Assembly: GCA_015146655.1 (NCBI GenBank)
Contig: VKHL01000128.1
Location: 20,299-84,298 of the forward strand
DNA: 64,000 bases
From: Ochromonas danica
Taxonomy: Eukaryota > Sar > Chrysophyceae > Chromulinales > Chromulinaceae
Direction: 5' to 3'
Positions 10,788 to 20,909 of the stretch are shown in pieces (position 1 is the stretch's first letter; the number at the start of each line of letters is the position of its first letter). The notes beneath the pieces were generated by a model, which saw nothing but the letters and a program-made list of their open reading frames with translations, ran no database searches and was not told the DNA's origin. The position numbers and the translations under genes were made by a program.

Positions 10788-12110
10788 ATGGCACAATCAA
10801 ACGTGACGGGGAAAGGAGCTAGTATGTCGAACAAACGCATTGGATCGCGAGACGCACAGCTGCCGTTCAAGATGCCGCAGTTAAAAGATCCTCCCGACCT
10901 GTATTACACAAACCCGGGTTGCTCGCGACCTTTCATTCCGGCTGAGGAGATGCACGACCAGCGCACCAGTTCCTCGTCCAGCATCGCGCAAGGGTCCCGT
11001 GGCCTCCGCACACCCATTCCCTCCCACAAGTCGCGTTCGACCCAACCCCGGCAGGATTCCAGCGCGTCAGTTTCACTCCAACATCCGTTGGAAGATTCCG
11101 TGCCTACAACCACTCAATTTCAAAAAGCCACTCAGCCTCTTGCGCTGGAGTCCGCGCCCGTCGTCCCCCATGCAGCGTTGCCCCCGCAACGAAACGACGC
11201 GCCGTCGCGCTTGATGCGCGTCGCGGCCGCCATTCCCGATGCAGTGCCGCCCCTGCCGCTGAGCAATGTGGACGACCGCGGCGCGTCCCTTTCGACGCAC
11301 AGCAACGAGACGCTCCTGATCGCGCAGCCTTCCAAGAAGCCGCGGTTGATTAAAAGAAAAGCTGGGGATGAATACAATCCCCCCAGCGTGTGTCACACCG
11401 TGCCAGGTTCCTCGCAAGCCTTCATTCCTGCTCACGAGGTGCACTCCAGGCACACGAGTTCCTCCTCCAGTATCGCACAAGAAATCCCGATGCGCTCTGC
11501 AAAGAAAACGCGACCCGTCAACTTCACGACTCAGCCCCTCGTGCAGAAGTCCGCGTCCGTCGTCCCCAAACCCGTGCAACCGAACGACGACGTGGTATTG
11601 TCCCCGGTCGCGGCCGTCATTGCCGATCCAATGTTGCCTCCACAGCTGACCAACGCGCCGCCCGCGGGGGGCGACCGCGACGGGTCCTCGATCGATCCGG
11701 CCCTGTTCGATCGTATGGTGCAAATGATTGTGGCGCGGTCTGCAGAGGCGGGATGGGCCATGGTAGGTTCCAACGCTTCCGCCGCGTACAACGACGGCCC
11801 TATCCTTGCCATGATGACCTCGGTGATGAACCGCTGCAACACGATCGACGTCACGATAAGCAACCAAAACGCGCGCATCAACTCCATGGTCGGTACCATT
11901 ACCCGGATAGTGACGATCTTACGCCAAATGACGTCCGCGGATGCCGGGATTCAGCGCAGCTTGCAAACGGTCACCAGGATTCAGCGCAGCTTGGAAACGG
12001 TCACCAGCAACAACTTGGCGTTCTCTGGCATCACTCTTCCTCCTCGGCACACCGCCACTCCGCCGCCAGCCAAATCGTAGAACTGCGATCTGGCGCTCGA
12101 ACTTCAATCA
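10480..12110. other. GC-rich compositional island
   Basis: About 1.6 kb with much higher GC than the surroundings, judged by eye. It begins just upstream of the SulP gene start and ends shortly after the stop of the duplicated-module ORF. No terminal inverted repeats, target-site duplications or transposase were recognised at its edges. Confidence 0.7.
10788..12080 (+). CDS. Unknown intronless ORF with duplicated module, GC-rich island
   Basis: Hypothetical protein, 430 aa from the first ATG at 10788; a second in-frame ATG at 10824 is also possible. The reading frame extends upstream only with a TTG. The N-terminal two thirds are Pro/Ser/Ala-rich, look disordered, and contain a module twice. 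Copy 1 starts about 10902 and copy 2 about 11388. Each has a Cys-then-FIPA-(E/H)E-(M/V)H core, a TSSSSSIAQ run, a TQPL-S-VVP stretch and a Val/Ala/Ile-Pro-Asp/Ala patch. The C-terminal 130 residues are helical and include a near-repeat (IQRSLQTVT, IQRSLETVT). GC content and codon use differ clearly from all neighbours, suggesting transfer or mobile origin. Long overlapping frames on both strands are expected in GC-rich DNA, so even the coding frame is not certain. I recognise no family. Confidence 0.45.
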   Translation: MAQSNVTGKGASMSNKRIGSRDAQLPFKMPQLKDPPDLYYTNPGCSRPFIPAEEMHDQRTSSSSSIAQGSRGLRTPIPSHKSRSTQPRQDSSASVSLQHPLEDSVPTTTQFQKATQPLALESAPVVPHAALPPQRNDAPSRLMRVAAAIPDAVPPLPLSNVDDRGASLSTHSNETLLIAQPSKKPRLIKRKAGDEYNPPSVCHTVPGSSQAFIPAHEVHSRHTSSSSSIAQEIPMRSAKKTRPVNFTTQPLVQKSASVVPKPVQPNDDVVLSPVAAVIADPMLPPQLTNAPPAGGDRDGSSIDPALFDRMVQMIVARSAEAGWAMVGSNASAAYNDGPILAMMTSVMNRCNTIDVTISNQNARINSMVGTITRIVTILRQMTSADAGIQRSLQTVTRIQRSLETVTSNNLAFSGITLPPRHTATPPPAKS

Positions 12111-13196
12111 AGTTTAACCACCAACGATGTTGGGCACTCGCTACTGTGGATTGATGAATCCTGTTTAAGATTGATGAATATCCATATATGCACTTTTCAA
12201 TACTTTAGCAATTTAATAAGCACATGTTGCTAAGCATACAAAACGGACGGGAAAGTTTGTAGCGTTTAACCATGCACTGGGTCTCATTCAACCATAGAAT
12301 CATCGCGACATTTCAGCAAGCTGCAAATGAACTTGGAACTCACTTGTCCAGACTATGAAGGACTGCTATATTCGACTTGAGTCCACAGTATCCCAACCCC
12401 TGACTTTACACAAAGCGCTGAACAAACAACCCAAGACAATGAGGGCCCCTTAAAAAACCCAGTGGTTAGACCCGAAGTGAATTTGGTGTTTTTGCTAATA
12501 ACTTTTTAACAAAAGCAAGTTAAGTCCTGCAATGTTGCCATATTATTTAACATTAAGATCCACATCAGTACAAGCGATTTTCACCAATTAGTCTTGCTGT
12601 GGCCAGCTCTTAGCCCAAGGGGAAGCCAAGGACTGGAAAAGGGCTCGCATGGGTCTAAATGGCCTTTCCACCATTGTTCTTGCCCCCTGGTGCTGTGCAT
12701 TAGCTAAAAGCGGGTTGCTCCTGGGATAGTTTGGTGACCTTGTTTTCTTCAGGCTCATTCGGGATCCTCTTGCGCTTGCGGTTTGGGCGAACGATACAGT
12801 TCCTAGCATGATTGTGATACGAGGAGTCACTCTGGTTACGAATCACTGAACGGTTCATAGCGTGCCCAAGACCCCAAAATCTTGCTCAATTCAAGAAAAC
12901 GATAAACTGCGAAGGCATGGCAAAGCAAAGGGGAATCATAAGCACTTGGAAATCACTATCTCAGCCTTGATTCGAATTTGGTTGTGAGGTCCAGGTGTAA
13001 TATCCAGATATTGCGTTTTTTGCGTTTTTTTTCAACAGTCTCTGAGGTGCTTTTGGCAACAAATGCGTTTCTCCATTTGTAACGGCTTGGTTGGGAACGG
13101 AAGAGGGAAACTGATTTGATTAAAACAAGGGTCGCAGCGCAAACTTTGATAATTAATTTAATTTCTGTAAATTATAAAACAATTTATTAAGAAGAA
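12081..13196. other. Long intergenic region, no firm gene
   Basis: About 1.1 kb between the GC-rich ORF and DRC4. It holds only short ORFs, including a 52-codon minus-strand frame with a basic KRKR patch (12700-12858). A short direct repeat gcgttttttgcgttttttt lies near 13013-13033. The last 60 bp before 13197 are AT-rich and probably the DRC4 leader. Confidence 0.5.
12700..12858 (-). CDS. Possible small ORF, 52 aa, basic patch
   Basis: ATG at 12858, stop at 12700. The product would be hydrophilic, with an RPNRKRKR cluster resembling a nuclear localisation signal and a Glu/Asn-rich following segment. It overlaps another minus-strand frame (12588-12830) that looks less protein-like. There is no homologue recognised and no splice partner, so it may be a remnant of a larger gene or chance. 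Confidence 0.15.
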   Translation of the reverse strand: MNRSVIRNQSDSSYHNHARNCIVRPNRKRKRIPNEPEENKVTKLSQEQPAFS

Positions 13197-14861
13197 ATGG
13201 GGCCTAAAAAGAAAGATAAGAAAGGCAAGAAAGTGGAAGAGACTAAAGTAGAGGAATCAGGTTAAGATATTATGTTTTTATGCTGTTCTCATCAATAAGG
13301 TATTAATGAATAAATCTACACTTGATAGAGTATGAGACCATGGACTTAGAAATGCTTCGTGAAGTTGTTCCTATGCTTCGACAACAACTAGAAAAGTCCA
13401 TGTTAGATCGTAACTATGTCCAACTCGAACGGGTGAGTTATCACTCGGGCTTTTCATTTTCACATGCTATGACCTCACCCAACATGCTCTGTTACGTTTT
13501 CTTGTCTATTTAAATTATAGGATGCTATTCAGCAATATTTTGAAAATACTAAACGCGAAGTACGTGAGAAGGAATTGGCCATAGCGGCGAAAGATCGTGA
13601 GATGGAGTTATTGGAAGATAATCATCGTGTAGAATTACGTGTCTATCAACAAAAGGTCAAGCATTTAGAGTACGAACATCGCAATAGTATTAAGACTATT
13701 ATTGAAGATGGTACCAATCTGCTGGAGAAGGAACAGGTTAGTAGTGGTAATCTCAATCCATAGATTGTCAAACGCACAGCTAAACCTGTCTTTCTTTTCC
13801 TGCAATAGATGACTCATGAAGAGCGTGAACGAAAGCTATTAGAGACAAAAGAGAATTTCAAGCTACAGCAGATGAAGTATGAGTTGATGAATGCAACAAA
13901 AGTGGCTGAAGTGAAACAACAACATGAAAAGCAACTCATCAAACTTCGCCAACAATATGAGGATGGTCTTACTGAACTTACTCAACGCTGTGAATCACGT
14001 ATGAAGCAGTTAGAAGCTGATTTAGAACTTCGTCGGAAGGTTGAAATTCATGAAGTCGAAGAGCGAAAGAACCAACATATCAATGATCTTGTCAAGAATC
14101 ACAAGAAAGCATTTAATCAAATGAAGGTTTATTACAATGAGATTACTTCTGGCAGTCTTAAATTGATTAAGTCTCTTCAACAGCAAGTTGAAGAGTTAAA
14201 GGAAAGAGCAGCGAAGAACAAGAAAGTATTGTACGATTTGTCGCTGGAGAATCAGAAGCTCTCTGAACCTCTTTCCAAAGTCTCCGCAGAAATTGCTGAA
14301 TTGAAAACGTTGTTGAAAGAGCGAGCTAAGGATCAAATGGCTCTTCGCAATGCTAATTCCCGCCTTGGAGCTATTAACAAAGCCTCCTCTTCAATGAAAG
14401 TGAAGTTAGAAACATTACAAGAGGAGTATTCAAATGTGGAGAGAGAACGGGATCAATTATATAACAATTATGAGCAATGTATTCAACGTGTTCGTGCGCA
14501 AACGGACTTCAATAATCAGGCCTTGGAGCAACGTCTTGTTGCAGCCGAGACAAATGTGGAGAAGGCTGCTTTGCAGGTGGAAGAGATTATTCGTGCCGCT
14601 AGTTTGGATAGTAGCGAAGTTTCACGCATGATTGGCGCTTTGTCGCAGATGCTGTCAGCTAAAGACGAAGCATTGAAAGATCTCAAGTTTGAAGTGGTGA
14701 AGTTGCAAAAGAGCTTTAATGATACTCGTGATGCCTATTTGGCCAAGTTGAAGGAGTTTGGCATTCCTGATGATGAAATTGATGCTGATCACTTTCAATT
14801 GGAGAGACTTCCACGTGGAGCTACCACAGGACCGGCAACAACCCTTGTTGCCAAGATGTAA
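13197..14861 (+). CDS. DRC4: Dynein regulatory complex subunit 4 (DRC4/GAS8)
   Basis: Axonemal coiled-coil protein of the nexin-dynein regulatory complex, needed for motile cilia and flagella. Exons 13197-13260, 13329-13432, 13521-13736 and 13809-14861 give 478 aa, the typical length for the family. The N-terminus MGPKKKDKKGKK matches the lysine-rich start of GAS8. Family signatures include RNYVQLER across the second exon end, KDREMELLEDNHRVELRVYQ, KVKHLEYEH, and LRRKVEIHEVEERKNQHI. Almost the whole protein is coiled coil, and the C-terminus keeps the AKLKEFGIPDDE motif. Its presence indicates an organism with a motile flagellum. Splice joins all keep frame. Very confident. Confidence 0.95.
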
Positions 14862-15318
14862 CTTTGCTTATTTTAATGCGCATATCCTGATATTGAGGAG
14901 AAGCTGACGTTTCTCTGATATTGTAATTTGTAAGTAATGATTTCAGATTGTGCAACGTGTGGTCAAGCAGTTTGAGTTGCTGGGGGTTTGATGTTATCGG
15001 CACCTCACACCATGGGGTGCGGAACACCGCTGTGCACTTCCCTGGCAGCACACCGCAGCAGAGACCACTCACTCCTCCCTTTCGCACTGCTGGAGAGTCG
15101 CCACCTCGTCACTGTTGTGGCACGAGCACTGCCCTCTCTCTGTCCCAAGAACCATCTTCTTCTCTCGATCACAACTGCTACACCAGACATCAAAAGCTTC
15201 CATACGTGATCGTAAAGAACCTTTCTTCCCTCTTGAAGCAAAAAGATTTATTGCTTGGGTTTGCATTTTTCCTTGATTTATTCAATCTTGCCTGATCAGC
15301 GAAAATTAAAAGTAGAGA
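14862..15318. other. Intergenic with a GC-richer patch
   Basis: No gene supported. 15000-15180 is richer in G+C and C-rich tracts than its flanks, with overlapping short ORFs on both strands that look like chance. The last 60 bp form the leader of the next gene. Confidence 0.45.
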
Positions 15319-16081
15319 ATGGATGAATTCCAGATTGGTATTTTCCGATTTGCTGATACAAATTATCAACAAATCTTGACTTATGCTATCATCATAATTG
15401 GAGCACTTCTGATGATCACTTCTGTTCATTTTGCTGGCTTGCCCAATCGTGCATGGCCTGACTTCATGGTTGAATATGCATGTGCGGACGTGCCCTTGAA
15501 GAATGCTGAAGACAGACGTCAAGGTTAGTTACCTTTATTTGGTATCTGCTCGCTTCCTTTCCATTATTAATTTTGTTAAATGCTAAATAGATACTAGGTC
15601 ATACAGGCATGGCTCATCTTCTCATGACGATTCTGATGGCTTGTCCACGTCCTCCACTTCAACAAGAAGAGTCTTGAGAAGGCGCTCCTTCTTTACAGCT
15701 TCTACTGCGTCGCCAATTGCGCGCCGTTCAGTGAGACTATTGCATGACCAAAACAGAAATGTGGTGGAATCGATTCGAATGACAATAGTCAATATGATGA
15801 CAGAAGTATATGCTGGCATGACTTCACTTCTGTCGCAACACCATCAACATACTGTAGAAGCCGAAATGTTGAAGAACATTCAAGATCCTTCGTTCTCTAT
15901 AAAATATCTGCTCCATCTTGAGCTTAGCAAGAGTTGTTATGATGATTTACTGGAAGATGAAAATGTTGCGAGAGAATTGGATGAAATTTTCCGCGACAAG
16001 GAAGTGGCTAAAGGCTTTCTCGCCTATATAGGCCGCAATAAAGTAGAGTATCTTAAGAAGCTCCTAAAGGATCGAAAGTAG
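15319..16081 (+). CDS. Unknown small single-TM protein, 231 aa
   Basis: Not recognised. Exons 15319-15523 and 15591-16081 join in phase. There is a short N-terminal region (DEFQIGIFRFADTNYQQI), then one hydrophobic segment at about residues 20-40 (LTYAIIIIGALLMITSV), which fits a membrane anchor. A Ser/Arg-rich patch (about 75-115) follows, then a helical, mostly acidic C-terminal part with paired charged residues. It ends in KKLLKDRK. It could be an organelle or ER membrane protein; no function is claimed. It lies between DRC4 and a lipid-synthesis gene on the same strand. Confidence 0.6.
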
Positions 16082-16498
16082 CATAACGTAGTGAACTTGT
16101 TTATTTTTCGATCAGAGCTACTTGCTTTGGTGTGTGTGTTTGTGATTTCCATTAGTCGATAACATATCTCTCTTTCTGCTTCTTCTTCTCAAACCTTAAA
16201 TGAATGTAACTAAATTGGCTTCATTTTAGTTCTAGCAAGAGTGTAAAAACTGCTCATGTAAAACGCCAATTCGCCACAGAAAACAGCCATTTCTTGAGTT
16301 AAAAGCCTGAATTGGTCTCCTCGCCGCCTTCACCTTCCTTTTCTTCACAAGCGCATCATCTCCTCATCACATCTCTTTATCCTTCCTTTGACCTGCGAGA
16401 GATTGTAAGGTACTGACTATCTTCCTGCCTGTTTTACCAACTGTTGGTGAATATTCATATTTTTATATCATTAATTATCTTTTGGATTTGGACAGAAA
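16082..16498. other. Intergenic, no gene seen
   Basis: AT-rich tail of the 231-aa gene, followed by a pyrimidine-rich stretch (16320-16400) upstream of the SDR start. No repeats or RNA genes are recognised. Confidence 0.5.
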
Positions 16499-17585
16499 AT
16501 GGAGATCAGTCCCAAAGTGCTCTTTTCTGTTCTGGGATTGGCCACCCTTTTGCGTTTCCTTTCGGTCTTTCTCTATGGTATCTATGCTCGTTTGATCCGT
16601 CCTGGAAAAAATCTCAAGAAGCGCTATGGTGAATGGGGTAAGATCTAACTAACTGAGCTTACACTAAATGGAATAACCCCTTTAATAAGCGATCGTGATG
16701 AATGTTCTTTGATAGCTCTTGTTACTGGTGCTACCGATGGTATTGGTAAAGCCATGGCTTTTGAATTTGCTAGAAAGGGTCTCAATGTTATTCTTATCTC
16801 TCGCTCTGAGGAGAAGTTGAAAGAGGTCCGTGAAGAACTTCTCAGCAAGTATCACACTGTAGATGTCAAGATCTTAGCTGTTGACTACAATAAGTTCGAT
16901 GAGTCAGCTCGCAAGAGAGTTGAAGATCTCATTGCACCTTTGGATTTGGGTATCTTGGTTAACAATGTTGGAATTTCATATCCTTTCACCAAGTTCTTCC
17001 ACGAGTTGGACGATGAGAGAGTCAAGCAGTTGATTACTTTGAACGTTGATTCTACTACTTGGATGACTCGTATTGTTTTGCCTGGTATGATTGAACGCAA
17101 GCGTGGCGCCATTGTTAACATTGGATCTGGTAAGCTAGTCCGTGTGAAAACAATGATCGATTATCGTCTCCTCACGGTTATGTGCTTGTATTTCTTTCAT
17201 AGCTGCTGGTGTTTCCAACTCTCCTCTCCTTGCTCAATATGGTGCTGCTAAGAGCTATATCGCCATGTTCTCTCGTGCCCTGCATTATGAGCTCAGCCAG
17301 TACAACATCGATGTTCAGTGCCAAGTGCCCCTCTTCGTGGCAACCAAGTTGGCCAAGATCAAGAAAGCCTCTCTTACTGTTGCAACTCCTGAAGGGTATG
17401 CTCGTTCTGCTGTTCGTGCGATAGGTTACGAGACTGTTGTCTCCCCTTACTGGTCTCATGCACTGCAAATGTACTTCCTCCTCAATCTTCCCGAGTCCTG
17501 GGTGGCAGCTTTGACCAAGAGCATGCATCTTGATATCCGCAAGAAAGGCTTGAAGAAGGAAGCAGAGGCTGAGAAGAACAAATAG
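16499..17585 (+). CDS. HSD17B12: Very-long-chain 3-ketoacyl-CoA reductase-type SDR (HSD17B12/KAR-like)
   Basis: Likely ER enzyme that reduces 3-ketoacyl-CoA with NADPH in fatty acid elongation; a steroid or other ketone substrate is possible. Exons 16499-16637, 16716-17129 and 17203-17585 give 311 aa, the usual length of HSD17B12/KAR proteins. The N-terminal hydrophobic segment (about 8-30) is a membrane anchor. The cofactor motif TGATDGIG is at residues 50-57, NNVG follows in the middle, and the catalytic set is Ser184, Tyr197 and Lys201 (YGAAK). The C-terminus ends KNK, a lysine-rich tail fitting ER retention. The third exon junction falls just after the catalytic Ser. Confident in family; the substrate is inferred. 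Confidence 0.87.
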
Positions 17586-17855
17586 GACGAAGAAGAACTA
17601 TCGCATTCTGAAATGGTGTAGTAACTATTGCAATCATTTTCTAAGGCGAGAGCTTTAATGGAAGATGTTATGATAATTAAATCATCCTCATTTTTTCCTT
17701 CCTCAATACATGAACATTATCACATTGTAGTTTGTAAGGGAAAGACTGCTGGCATTGGACCTTACAGTCTCGAATGTTGCTAGATATTATGTTGTTGCGT
17801 GGGGTCCCCCACCATCTCCCCTAAGTCCCTCTCCACACAATCCAATTCAACTATC

Positions 17856-18885
17856 ATGAGTCATCGAAATTCAATCAAACACAAACTAAGTGCACTAAGA
17901 ATGTTCTTTCAGAGTTCTCTCTTTGCTATCTTGCTTCTATCCTATAGAACTCTTCGTGTTGGAGCGATTGAGTTTGATTGGTTGGTAGCCAATACTTCAC
18001 TTTGGTTAAGTGCAGCCACCTATTGTGATGTCAGTACATACCTTACACGCTCCTACCTGGGATACTCTGGAGGTTTTATTCCTTATTATGAGATTAATAA
18101 CTTGGAAAGGGATGTTCAAGTAAGTGATCTAGCCGTGTTTTCTGTGAAGAAGAGCATTTATGTTGGTGTTTCTCTTTCAAAGGGATTTATAGGAGTGATG
18201 CCTGCACAAAACACAATTTATATTGCTTTCCGTGGTTCGACTTCAGTGATTGATTGGCTCAACAATTTAGATTTCAACCTTACTACTTATCCAATTTCGA
18301 GTTGCACAGGGTGTGAAGTAAATGAAGGGTTTCTTCTTTCTGAGCAATCTATAATCGCCTCCCTGGCACAAAATCTCACGGGACTTGTAGCTCTCTATTC
18401 AAATCCAAAGATTGTTGTGACTGGGCACTCTCTAGGAGGGGCTTTAGCAACACTAACCGTTGTTGATTTACTCATTGCAGGATTTACTAACATTGAACTG
18501 ATGAATTTCGGTTCACCTAAAGTGGGCAATCTGGCATTTGCGGAATTTGCTTCTAACCTCATTGGAAACAGATATCGCGTAACGCGCTATCAAGATATTG
18601 TGCCTAATTTCCCTGATGACTCGCAGTACGTTCATATTTCCGGTGAGGCTAATGGTATTTGTGGTCTGATTAGGCTATGATGATAATAGTGATTTATTAG
18701 GGGAGTGGTATGAAGATGAAAATGGCAACATCAAACTATGCGAAGGCCTTGAAGATCCGACTTGTTCATCTCAATGGATGTTCTATAACACTCAGGCTCA
18801 CCGCAAATACCTGGGTCTTGAGGTCAGCTGTGAGGCAGTCACAACACCTTCAACTCCCCGTGCACATCTATATCTTCGACGATGA
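17856..18885 (+). CDS. Secreted class 3 lipase (alpha/beta hydrolase)
   Basis: Probable triacylglycerol or glycolipid lipase entering the secretory pathway: a signal-type segment lies at about residues 16-37. The ATG at 17856 is preferred; the upstream frame opens only with GTG. The nucleophile elbow GHSLGG places Ser192; Asp247 (RYQDIVP) and His296 (AHRKYLG, after the intron) complete the likely triad. Preferred model: exons 17856-18642 and 18701-18885 (58-nt intron), 323 aa, restoring a GEWY segment and Cys residues typical of this family near the C-terminus. An alternative acceptor at 18673 would give a 31-nt intron and keep frame, adding nine residues. Without splicing the protein would stop early and lack the His. 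Confidence 0.85.
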
Positions 18886-19046
18886 AGCCAGTTTTGTATG
18901 AAAGCAATGCTTACATAAGGAACGTATGCTTATAGGAAGAACATTGATGATCGGTTCATTTACATGGATATATTTGAGACATGAACGTTAGGTTGGAAAG
19001 ATGAAAAGTCATCATCATTCCGCGTTGTAATGAAGTGAACGGAGAG

Positions 19047-20423
19047 TTAATATAGAAAAGGGACGAACACATTTCGATTGCTGGTATAGGTGGGATATTC
19101 CTATAGAAAAACGTCAGTGGACAGCATAAAAGAGAAAATTATGTCAGCTAACTGACGAGCCTGAAAGTAGATAGTTGTCCTTACCTTTGGGAACGCACGC
19201 TCCAAAGCATCTTCTTCAATCTCGGCAGCTTTGTTCTGACTCACAAGGTTTCAATCAGATACAATTAACTACAAAACAGCTCTTGATACTTACCAAGATT
19301 GCAGCGAGTGCAAGAGTAGAGAAAACCTTGTAGATATGCCCTTGAACCATGGCAACACCGAATGCAGTCAATATGATTCCGCCATACATGGGGTGACGAA
19401 CTACCCCGTAGACCCCAGAAGTTGTTATACGTTTAATTTGCTTGGGAGGTTGCAGAAACAGAGAACAATTCTCTTTGAGCTCCCAAATAGCATTGAGGGT
19501 CATCACAATCCCCGTGGCTATTAAAATAGAACCAACCAGAGGCAATATAATATTGATAAGAAAGACAATTCGAGGCATGAAGCTGACAAAAATCACGATC
19601 GTTAACAGAAAAGCAGGAATCAAAAGTTCTTCTCCTCTTGTTCCGAAGTCGCCAGTGTTGGCACTTTCCAAGGAAGCCTGGAAAGCACTTCGAAACCCTG
19701 GCAAGGTATCTCGAATTATTGCCTTTCGACGCTCGGCATCTAATAGAAAGGCCAAGAAAGAATCCAATAGCAAAGTCAAAGCTGCTGACGAGCTCTCAGC
19801 AGGTTGAGAAGACGATGAAGACGTGCTCGTGCTGGTTGCACTTGTATCGGATGGAGTTGGTGGTGGCAACTCCCGCTTAGATACATCCACAAAAGTAGTC
19901 CTACTTGCTTCATCATCATTTGCAATAGATGTGGCTCTACTGTCCGCTATCGATGGTGTGGTCATAGGAGGTTTTACTGACGATCGGTTCAATGAGAGTT
20001 GCAAGACGGTTTCTTCTGTGCTAATGTTGGCATATTGAATGTGCTGTTTTAAAGCCAACTTCCATTCACCTGCTTCTTCTGGACTCGCAGCTTGCATTAA
20101 CATATTATTCTCTCCATTAAATGAGGTCAAATAGATTTGAGAGGCAGTCAGAGAAGTGCTTGACGTGATCTCGGTATTAACCAAGCTCAACTCTCCCTGT
20201 GAAACCACAGCATTCTCATAAGAAAAGGAATGTACAAGGAATTGAGATGACTTACCCTTAGTTCTTCACCAAAGGGATAATCCTTGAGGTCACGTACGTA
20301 GTATTGAATCTTGCCTGCCATGAGAACAAAAAAACGTTTCTTCCAATTCTTCACAATACCACTTCGACCTTGCTTTGTCATCCATCCTTTCTTAATAGGT
20401 GGTGCACGAACAGACTCAGCCAT
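19047..20423 (-). CDS. PH domain protein fused to NnrU/ICMT-like membrane domain
   Basis: Minus-strand exons 20256-20423, 19294-20196, 19185-19235 and 19047-19100 give 391 aa; all junctions are phase 0. Residues about 9-115 form a pleckstrin homology domain (KKGWMTKQG, NWKKRFFVL, ending GEWKLALKQHI), which typically binds phosphoinositides or proteins. A Ser/Thr-rich linker follows. About residues 245-350 are hydrophobic helices, including GVYGVVRHPMYGG. The last exons supply an EE-LER-FP-EYPTY segment characteristic of the isoprenylcysteine methyltransferase/NnrU-like superfamily. The combination of PH and this domain is unusual to me. The paralogue at 46362-47303 shares both 3' intron positions. 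Enzymatic activity is inferred only from family resemblance. Confidence 0.75.
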
Positions 20424-20909
20424 TTTTAGTAAGATAAAATAGGAATAAGAAAGAAGACAGGTGGCAAGAAGAAGGTAAGAGAACCAGGCATGCAAGGCAA
20501 GACAACGAGACAACGATCAATCCTCACGCACAGTCTTATTAAGTTAACAGCTAGAGCTGGGAAATCGCACACCCACGTCCAGTCGACTTCGCAGCTTGGA
20601 TCTTGTCTATATACACATAAACTATATCTGTGTCTCATTGGGACCTTAAGATATGGTACTATATCTCGTGAAGAAACTTCAATAATGAAATGATGAATAG
20701 AAATGAATCAATAAGACGACAATAATAATTAACATGGTTAATTTCGAACCTAGACTGCAAACACATTATTTAATACAACACAGATCAATCAGACGGTATC
20801 ACTGGTCATGATACTTGACTACTGCTACTAGACCTAACAGTCAATTGCCGAAGCGACAGTATGAAAGCATCCTCCACGGTGACGACGAAGAGTTAGTTGT
20901 TTTACGAAC
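20424..20909. other. Intergenic, no gene seen
   Basis: This separates the PH-domain gene start from the RNase T2 stop, both on the minus strand. Short ORFs on either strand have no protein-like features. The 20424-20520 part should hold the PH gene leader and promoter. Confidence 0.5.

Noticed and set aside
10480-12110. GC-rich island as an intact transposon
   Set aside because: No terminal repeats, target-site duplication or transposase/reverse-transcriptase motifs were found.
11073-12154. Long antisense and alternative-frame ORFs across the GC-rich island
   Set aside because: GC-rich DNA has few stop codons. The module duplication and composition favour the plus-strand frame at 10788-12080, and the other frames are His/Arg-rich in the way shadows are.
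12588-12830. 80-codon minus-strand ORF
   Set aside because: Its composition looks random and it overlaps a better-looking short frame; neither is convincing.
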